Shown piece by piece: positions 6,226 to 10,740 of a stretch of 10,740 nt of DNA. The position numbers and the translations under genes are program-made. Source of the DNA: JBBQSN01 sp038213835 (lineage in GTDB: Bacteria; Actinomycetota; Actinomycetes; Actinomycetales; CAWJMD01); NCBI GenBank assembly GCA_038213835.1, contig JBBQSN010000121.1, positions 1 through 10,740 on the forward strand. Reading direction: 5' to 3'. The notes under the pieces are model-generated. The model did no database searches. It was given only the letters and a program-made list of their open reading frames with translations, and was not told where the DNA came from. Each line of letters starts with the position of its first letter. The first letter of the stretch is position 1.

Positions 6226-7101
6226 TCAGTCCGCGTCGGGGCCCCCGAGGGTCCCGTCCTGCTCGAGCAGTCCATCGAGCGCGCCGTACAGGGCGCCCCA
6301 GGCCGCTCCCTGGGCCGCCCGCAGGGTGCGGCACACCGCGAGCACCCGGCCGTCCGGCCGGAAGCCGGTCGCCTCACGGTAGGCGGCCACGGCGTCCGCG
6401 CCGTCGAACAGCTCGCTGCCGGCCAGCACCTCCAGGTCCCACTCCACCGGCCCGCGCCAGGCGTCGTCGAGGTCCCACCAGGTGGCCCGGCCGTCCACGT
6501 CGAGCAGGTTCCCGCCGTGTGGGTCGCCGTGCAGCGGCACCAGCCGGCCAGGGCCCTCGGCCACGAGATCTTCCAGCAGCGAGCGCATCTCGACGAGAGC
6601 CTCCCGGTTCCGCTCGCCGATCTCGACCGCGTCCGGAGTCGGCAGCAGACCGATCCGGGCCAGCAGCAGGACGCCCCGGTGGGCGTCGGCGGCGACGTTC
6701 TCGGGTCCGGGCATCCAACCGGGGTACGTGCGCACGCCCCGGTGGAAGGCCGCCAGCGCCCGGCCGGCAGCGGCGGCGTCACGACCGGAGCGCAGCCGCT
6801 CCACCAGCGGCCACAGCGTCATCGGTCCCTCGGGCTCGCGGTGCACGCCCGCGTCGTGAGCCAGCGGGCCCACGACGTCGGCCCCCTGCTCGCGAGCCAG
6901 CCGCGCGAGGTCGAGCTCGAGCGCCAGGTGGGCCGCCGCGTCGCGCCTGACCAGCCCGGTGAGGTGCGCGACCCTGGCCACCACCGGCGCCGGACGCAGG
7001 TGCACGACGAGGTTGGCGCCGTGGTGCAGCACGACGGGATCGGCGCGGCCGTCGGCGTCCAGCACGCCCACGCGACGCGCGACCCGCACCGCCGCCTTCA
7101 C
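6226..7101 (-). CDS. APH-family phosphotransferase (aminoglycoside-kinase fold)
   Basis: This is a predicted cytoplasmic small-molecule kinase of the aminoglycoside/choline-kinase superfamily; the substrate is unknown. From the GTG start it has 291 residues. The catalytic loop is HGDPHGGNLL (191-200, Asp193) and the metal-binding segment is WWDLDDAW (208-215, Asp210). In the N-lobe the usual nucleotide-binding lysine of the VAKV type is replaced by arginine (VVARVAH, 40-46), seen in a common actinobacterial subgroup. The start is uncertain: GTG at 7101 has no clear ribosome binding site, and the frame stays open upstream to a CTG at 7167 that overlaps the hisS stop, which would add 22 residues. 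It follows hisS on the same strand with a 62-base gap, so cotranscription and translational coupling are likely. Drug resistance cannot be inferred from the family alone. Confidence 0.85.
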   Translation of the reverse strand: MKAAVRVARRVGVLDADGRADPVVLHHGANLVVHLRPAPVVARVAHLTGLVRRDAAAHLALELDLARLAREQGADVVGPLAHDAGVHREPEGPMTLWPLVERLRSGRDAAAAGRALAAFHRGVRTYPGWMPGPENVAADAHRGVLLLARIGLLPTPDAVEIGERNREALVEMRSLLEDLVAEGPGRLVPLHGDPHGGNLLDVDGRATWWDLDDAWRGPVEWDLEVLAGSELFDGADAVAAYREATGFRPDGRVLAVCRTLRAAQGAAWGALYGALDGLLEQDGTLGGPDAD

Positions 7102-7163
7102 GGCCGCCGGGACGGCCGCCGCGAGCTGGTCGGCGAGTGCGGTGACGATCGTCGGTCCTGGCG

Positions 7164-8504
7164 TCAGGCGGAGGCCGACGGAGCGACGACGCGTGGGCGC
7201 AGGTCCTCGACCGGCGGAGCCCAGGTGGCACCCTCGGCGTCGACCTGGTCGCCGGACCGGATGTCCTTGACCTGGTCGGCGCCGCCCTCGCCGGCGCCGC
7301 AGAACCAGACGAACGGGATGCCGCGCCGGTCGGCGAACCTGATCTGCTTGCCGAACTTGTCGGCCGAGGGCGAGACCAGCGCCGAGATCCCGCGCGAGCG
7401 CAGCTCGCGGGCGACCACGTCGGCACGCTCCCGCAGGTCCTCGGACGTGACGGCCACCAGCACGCAGGTGGGGACGGACCGGGTGGCGGTCAGGCCACGG
7501 GCGAACAGCAGCCCCAGCACGCGCGTGACACCGAAGGAGATGCCGACGCCCGGGTAGGTCGTGCGGCCGTCGGAGGCCAGCGAGTCGTAGCGCCCGCCGG
7601 AGCAGGCCGACCCGAACTGCTCGAAGCCCACCATGGTCGTCTCGTAGACGGTGCCCGTGTAGTAGTCGAGGCCGCGGGCGATCGACAGGTCGGCGACAAG
7701 CGCACCCGGAGAACGGGCCTCGGCAGCCGACATCACGGCGGCGAGCTCGTCGAGGCCCTCGTCGAGCAGCTCGTGCCGCGACCCGAGTGCCCGTACTTCG
7801 TCGACGAAATCGGTTCCGGTGGAACGGATCGCGGCAAGGGCCAGGCAGGCCGACGCCTGCTCGTCGGAGGCCCCGGCGGCGGCGAGCTCGCGGCGGACGC
7901 CGTCCAGACCGACCTTGTCGAGCTTGTCGACCACCCGCAGCACGGCGGTGGGGTCTTGGAGGCCGAGCCCGCGGTAGAAGCCCTCGGCGAGCTTGCGGTT
8001 GTTGACCCGGATGACCATCTCCGGCAGGCCGAGCCTGCGCAGCCCCGCGAACGCCTCGGCCATCACCAGCGGCAGCTCGACCTCGTAGCCGAAGGGAAGC
8101 ATGTCGCGGTCGACGACATCGATGTCGGCCTGGGCGAACTCGCGGTAGCGGCCCTCCTGCGGTCGCTCGCCGCGCCAGACCTTCTGCACCTGGTAGCGCC
8201 GGAACGGGAACTGCAGGGTGCCGGCGTTCTCCAGCACGTAGCGCGCGAACGGCACGGTGAGGTCGAAGTGCAGCGCGAGGTCGGTGTCGGACCCGGGGGC
8301 CGCCAGCCGGCGCACCCCGTAGACCTCCTTGTCGATCTCGCCCTTGCGCAGCAGCTGCTCAACCGGCTCGACCGCACGGGTCTGGATCGAGGCGAAACCG
8401 TGCAGCTCGAACACCCGGCGCAGCTCGTCGAGCACCTGCTGCTCGACCGCACGCTGCGCGGGGGTCCACTCGGGGAAGCCGGAGATCGGCGCGATCCTGG
8501 CCAT
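7164..8504 (-). CDS. hisS: Histidyl-tRNA synthetase
   Basis: This cytoplasmic class II synthetase charges tRNA(His). The 446 residues have the usual parts: motif 2 with VWRGERPQEGRYREF (109-123), the histidine-specific HisA loop ARGLDYYTGTVYE (276-288), the HisB motif CSGGRYDSL (301-309), motif 3 with GVGISFGVTRVLGLL (319-333, Arg328), and a C-terminal anticodon-binding domain (about 340-446). The N-terminus MARIAPISGFPEWTPAQR matches the type common in some actinobacteria. ATG at 8504 is preceded by GAGG five bases upstream, inside a tandem 14-bp duplication. The gene begins 13 bases after the MBL hydrolase stop and precedes the phosphotransferase, so the three form a likely operon read from the promoter near 9245. 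Confidence 0.97.
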   Translation of the reverse strand: MARIAPISGFPEWTPAQRAVEQQVLDELRRVFELHGFASIQTRAVEPVEQLLRKGEIDKEVYGVRRLAAPGSDTDLALHFDLTVPFARYVLENAGTLQFPFRRYQVQKVWRGERPQEGRYREFAQADIDVVDRDMLPFGYEVELPLVMAEAFAGLRRLGLPEMVIRVNNRKLAEGFYRGLGLQDPTAVLRVVDKLDKVGLDGVRRELAAAGASDEQASACLALAAIRSTGTDFVDEVRALGSRHELLDEGLDELAAVMSAAEARSPGALVADLSIARGLDYYTGTVYETTMVGFEQFGSACSGGRYDSLASDGRTTYPGVGISFGVTRVLGLLFARGLTATRSVPTCVLVAVTSEDLRERADVVARELRSRGISALVSPSADKFGKQIRFADRRGIPFVWFCGAGEGGADQVKDIRSGDQVDAEGATWAPPVEDLRPRVVAPSASA

Positions 8505-8522
8505 CAGGTCCTCGCCATCAGG
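8495..8522 (-). repeat. 14-bp tandem duplication at the hisS start, with minigene
   Basis: On the minus strand CCTGATGGCGAGGA (8522-8509) is followed directly by CCTGATGGCCAGGA (8508-8495), 13 of 14 identical. The first copy contains the MBL hydrolase stop joined to an ATG as TGATG. That ATG opens a four-codon frame (MART, 8518-8504) whose stop overlaps the real hisS ATG in a second TGATG. The GAGG used by hisS lies within the minigene. Confidence 0.85.
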
Positions 8523-9234
8523 AGGCCAGCTCGAGCAGGTACGGGTTGGTGGTGCGTTCCTGCGCCATCGTCGTGGCGGGGCCGTGGCCGGGGAGGAGCA
8601 ACGTGCCGTCGCCCAGCGGCAGCACGACCTCGCGCAGGGAGCGGAGCATCGCCGGGTGCGAGCCGCCGCCCAGGTCGGTGCGCCCGATGCTGCCCCGGAA
8701 CAGGACGTCGCCGGTGAGCACCGTCGAGGTGGGGCGGCCCGGGTCGCCCGCGTCGCCGGTGAGCGAGTCGGGGACGTCGTCGACGCCGAACATCACCGAG
8801 CCCTCGGTGTGCCCCGGGGCGTGCAGCACCGACAGCTCGAGCCCGGCGAACCGCAGCCGCTCGCCGTCGGCGACCGTGCGCAGGTCGTCGGGCGCGGTCC
8901 AGGACGCCTTCTCGCCGAACTGCTGCTCGAGCATCGCCACCAGCGAGGGGTCGAGCATCGCTATCGGGTCGGCCATCCGGTAGGCGTCGTCGGCGTGCAC
9001 CAGCGCGGGCACGCCGCTGCCCTGGCAGACCGGGGTCACCGAGTAGACGTGGTCGAGGTGACCGTGGGTCAGGAGCACCGCGGCCGGACGGAGCCGGTGC
9101 TGGGACAGGACGGCGGCGAGGTCGTCGAGGACGCCGATCCCGGGGTCGACGACCAGGCACTCCTGCCCCGGGCCCGGGGCCATGACGTAGCAGTTGGTGC
9201 CGAACGCTGCGGCAGGGAAGGCGGTCAGCAGCAC
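8518..9234 (-). CDS. MBL-fold metal-dependent hydrolase (glyoxalase II-like)
   Basis: This is a metallo-beta-lactamase-fold enzyme, 238 residues, probably a cytoplasmic hydrolase binding two metal ions. Metal ligands are visible as THGHLDH (56-62), His142 in APGHTEGS, Asp176 in LTGDVLF and His217 in LLPGHGP; TNCYV (13-17) and VVDPG (28-32) are also typical. Its place beside hisS and a divergent cyclophilin corresponds to Rv2581c in Mycobacterium tuberculosis, annotated as a glyoxalase II-like protein; the true substrate is not established by sequence. The start is GTG at 9234. It has no ribosome binding site, but a -10-like TAGGCT ends six bases before it, so a leaderless mRNA is likely. Its stop overlaps the four-codon frame in front of hisS. 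Confidence 0.93.
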   Translation of the reverse strand: MLLTAFPAAAFGTNCYVMAPGPGQECLVVDPGIGVLDDLAAVLSQHRLRPAAVLLTHGHLDHVYSVTPVCQGSGVPALVHADDAYRMADPIAMLDPSLVAMLEQQFGEKASWTAPDDLRTVADGERLRFAGLELSVLHAPGHTEGSVMFGVDDVPDSLTGDAGDPGRPTSTVLTGDVLFRGSIGRTDLGGGSHPAMLRSLREVVLPLGDGTLLLPGHGPATTMAQERTTNPYLLELAS

Positions 9235-9240
9235 GAGGGG

Positions 9241-9246
9241 AGCCTA
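9241..9246 (-). promoter_or_regulatory. Candidate -10 box for a leaderless MBL-hisS transcript
   Basis: The minus strand reads TAGGCT, matching TANNNT, followed by six bases and then the GTG of the MBL hydrolase. That spacing puts the transcription start on the GTG itself, and no Shine-Dalgarno is present. No clear -35 hexamer is seen. Confidence 0.55.
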
Positions 9247-9265
9247 GTGGTCACGGCTCACCCCA

Positions 9266-9271
9266 TACACT
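9266..9271 (+). promoter_or_regulatory. Candidate -10 box for the cyclophilin gene
   Basis: TACACT matches TANNNT and lies about 80 bases before the cyclophilin start, giving an expected leader of about 70 nt. It is only some 20 bases from the opposite-strand -10 of the MBL gene, so the two promoters would face away from each other with overlapping polymerase footprints. A matching -35 is not obvious. Confidence 0.45.
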
Positions 9272-9349
9272 TGCCGCGGTCCGTCATCGCCGGGCGTCGC
9301 CGCATCCTCGCGGAGCCGTTCCGGCCACCGAACCTGGGAGGGTTCTCCA

Positions 9350-10153
9350 GTGCCGAGCAAGCGGGAGCGCGAGTACGCACGTCGGCGGTACGCCGACTGG
9401 CAGATCCGGCAAGCAGCCAAGGCGCAGCGGCGCCGACGGCTCCGCAACATCTCCCTGGTGGCGGCGGGCATCCTGGTCCCCGTCCTGGTCATCGGGCTGG
9501 TCTGGTTCTTTGCGGGCCGTGGCGACGACGTCGCCACCGAGCCGACCGACGCGCCCAGCAGCACCGAGCCGGCCGCCGACAACCCGTGCCCCGAGGTCAC
9601 CACCGGTGCCGTTGCCGAGCCACCGCAGTTCGAGGCCGCCCCCGACCCGTCCGTGGCCGAGGGCCGCACCTGGACGGCGACGCTGACCACCACGTGCGGC
9701 GACATCACCCTCGAGCTCGACGGCTCGCTCGCCCCGCAGTCGGTCGCCAACTTCGTCCAGCTCGCGCGCGACGGCTTCTACGACGCCAGCCCCTGCCACC
9801 GGCTCACCACCTCCGGCATCTTCGTGCTGCAGTGCGGCGATCCGACCGCCACCGGCCAGGGTGGTCCCGGCTACGGCTGGGGCCCGATCGAGAACGCCCC
9901 CGCCGACGACCTCTACCCGGCCGGCACGCTGGCGATGGCCCGGGTCGGCAACGACGCCGAGAGCCAGGGCAGCCAGTTCTTCCTGGTCTACCAGGACTCG
10001 ACCATCCCCTCGGACGAGGCGGGCGGCTACTCGGCCTTCGGGACGATCACCGGCGGCCTCGACATCGTCCAGAAGATCGCCGACGGCGGCCTCGCCGAGG
10101 ACGGCACCGCCCCCGCACGAGCCATCAGCATCGAGGGAGTGACGGTCCAGTGA
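9350..10153 (+). CDS. Membrane-anchored cyclophilin-type peptidyl-prolyl isomerase
   Basis: This enzyme speeds cis/trans isomerisation of proline bonds, here outside the membrane. The 267 residues begin with a basic cytoplasmic N-terminus rich in arginine (about 1-32), then one membrane helix (about 34-54, ISLVAAGILVPVLVIGLVWFF), a Pro/Thr/Glu linker (about 58-100) and the cyclophilin domain (about 105-267). Active-site residues are visible as CHRL (Arg151), Phe158 and Gln161 in GIFVLQCGDP, then GSQFFLVY (207-214). The CHRLTTSGIFVLQCGDP form resembles PpiB (Rv2582) of Mycobacterium tuberculosis. Cysteines 80, 116, 149 and 162 could form disulfides. The GTG start is preceded by GGGAGGG. It is divergent from the MBL hydrolase, and its stop overlaps the next gene's start by GTGA, suggesting coupled translation. 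Confidence 0.95.
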   Translation: MPSKREREYARRRYADWQIRQAAKAQRRRRLRNISLVAAGILVPVLVIGLVWFFAGRGDDVATEPTDAPSSTEPAADNPCPEVTTGAVAEPPQFEAAPDPSVAEGRTWTATLTTTCGDITLELDGSLAPQSVANFVQLARDGFYDASPCHRLTTSGIFVLQCGDPTATGQGGPGYGWGPIENAPADDLYPAGTLAMARVGNDAESQGSQFFLVYQDSTIPSDEAGGYSAFGTITGGLDIVQKIADGGLAEDGTAPARAISIEGVTVQ

Positions 10154-10740
10154 GCGAGGTGGAGCGAGCGAAGGACGAGACAGCGCAGGCACGCCAGGGT
10201 GAGGACGCGGACGTGAGCGAAGCCGTCAGCGCCCAGCAGCCCACCGAGGCCGCGGCCGAGCAGGGTACCGACGCAGCACCGGCCGAGCCGGAGGCCCCGA
10301 CCCAGGCGCCGACCGAAGCAGACGCGCCGACCGAAGCAGACGCGCCGACCGAGGCGGCGACCGAGGCGGCGGCCGAGGCAGACGCACCGGCCCAGACCCA
10401 GACCGAGACGCCGGCCGGGGCGGCGTCACCGAGCGGATCGCCGACCGAGGCCGACGCGCTGACCGAGGCCGAGGCGGAGGCCCCGAGCGAAGCGGCGACC
10501 GAGGCCGAGGCAGAGGCCCCGACCAGGGCCCCGACCGAGGCGCCGGTGGCAGACGCGCCGGCCGAGGCGGCGTCCCCGGCCGAGGCGGCGTCCCCGGCCG
10601 AGGCGGCGGCCCCGACCGAGGCACCGACTGAGTCAGACGCACCATCCGAGCCCGAGGCACCGAGCGACGCGCCGACCGAGGCAGACGCACCGGCCGAAGC
10701 TGAGACCCGGAGCGAAGCGCCGACCATGGCGCCGACCGAG
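10150..10740 (+). CDS. Ala/Pro/Thr/Glu-rich protein, partial; possible DUF349 N-terminus
   Basis: The gene runs off the window; only its first 197 codons are present, all open. The start is GTG at 10150, overlapping the cyclophilin stop in GTGA, with GGGAG about ten bases upstream; a second GTG at 10213 also has a purine-rich site in front. After SEVERAKDETAQ the sequence becomes low-complexity: repeats of APTEA, DAPTEA, AEAASP and similar, strongly acidic, with almost no basic residues and no hydrophobic core, so it should be disordered. Actinobacterial DUF349 proteins often sit beside this cyclophilin and begin with a shorter Pro/Glu/Thr-rich leader, so that family is my best guess for the missing part. 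A surface or cell-wall protein is less likely because no signal peptide is seen. The reverse strand is also open but is an artefact of the codon pattern. Confidence 0.7.
   Translation, partial: MSEVERAKDETAQARQGEDADVSEAVSAQQPTEAAAEQGTDAAPAEPEAPTQAPTEADAPTEADAPTEAATEAAAEADAPAQTQTETPAGAASPSGSPTEADALTEAEAEAPSEAATEAEAEAPTRAPTEAPVADAPAEAASPAEAASPAEAAAPTEAPTESDAPSEPEAPSDAPTEADAPAEAETRSEAPTMAPTE
10303..10356 (+). repeat. 18-bp tandem repeat, three units
   Basis: Three consecutive 18-bp units at 10303-10320, 10321-10338 and 10339-10356 follow the pattern GACGCGCCGACCGAAGCA. The first differs at its start (CAG for GAC, then one further base) and the third has two A-to-G changes at its end. They encode QAPTEA, DAPTEA and DAPTEA in the acidic N-terminal region. 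Confidence 0.85.
10561..10614 (+). repeat. 18-bp tandem repeat, three units
   Basis: GCCGAGGCGGCGTCCCCG occurs twice without change (10561-10578 and 10579-10596), followed by a third copy with one changed base (10597-10614). They encode AEAASP, AEAASP and AEAAAP. Near-identical copies point to recent slippage or unequal recombination. Confidence 0.9.

Noticed and set aside
6210..6260. Bidirectional terminator between the convergent genes
   Set aside because: The stops are six bases apart and nearby G/C runs form no clear stem followed by a T-run on either strand.
7773..8717. 314-codon plus-strand frame opposite hisS
   Set aside because: It is the antisense of a clear histidyl-tRNA synthetase with no independent start signal.
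10125..10727. 200-codon minus-strand frame of Ala/Ser/Gly/Val repeats, looking like a repetitive adhesin
   Set aside because: It is the reverse reading of the APTE-rich region; repeated GAG/GCC/CCG codons leave the other strand open. It has no signal peptide or start site, and the plus strand shows GTGA coupling to the cyclophilin.

Overview
The window is high-GC DNA from an actinobacterium. The wobble positions are almost all G or C, six of the nine genes appear to start with GTG, and the aspartyl- and histidyl-tRNA synthetases have the actinobacterial form. The order cyclophilin / MBL-fold hydrolase / hisS, with aspS nearby, matches the neighbourhood downstream of relA in Mycobacterium and relatives. 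A Nocardioides-like member of the Propionibacteriales is a reasonable guess, but the sequence does not fix the genus.

Layout. 1-304 has no recognisable gene and is visibly less GC-rich than the rest. 305-2101 (minus) is aspS; its 3' third differs in codon use from its 5' part. A tandem 11-bp repeat and a candidate -10 box lie in front of aspS, and an 84-residue unknown gene (2243-2497, minus) lies upstream. Divergent from these is a TipA-type MerR regulator (2723-3523, plus), with a classical 19-bp-spacer MerR promoter and a well-formed internal start that would release the ligand-binding half alone. 3682-6219 (plus) encodes a large secreted protein with a LamG-like domain followed by two copies of a PKD plus unnamed-domain unit. 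Tail to tail with it, on the minus strand, come an APH-fold phosphotransferase, hisS and an MBL-fold hydrolase, closely packed and likely cotranscribed. A divergent promoter region (about 9235-9349) separates them from a membrane-anchored cyclophilin (9350-10153, plus). The cyclophilin is coupled by a GTGA overlap to a gene that runs off the window end and opens with a very long Ala/Pro/Thr/Glu-rich stretch, perhaps a DUF349-family protein.

How the parts fit. hisS, the MBL hydrolase, the cyclophilin and aspS are housekeeping genes with conserved synteny. The phosphotransferase, the secreted LamG/PKD protein, the MerR regulator and the small unknown gene look like lineage-specific cargo between hisS and aspS. 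I see no tRNA or rRNA, insertion sequence, transposase, CRISPR array or complete phage gene. I did not find a convincing new multi-gene system. The observations most worth checking are the mosaic aspS, the TipAL/TipAS-like dual start, the duplicated start region of hisS that creates a four-codon minigene, and the duplicated unnamed module in the secreted protein.
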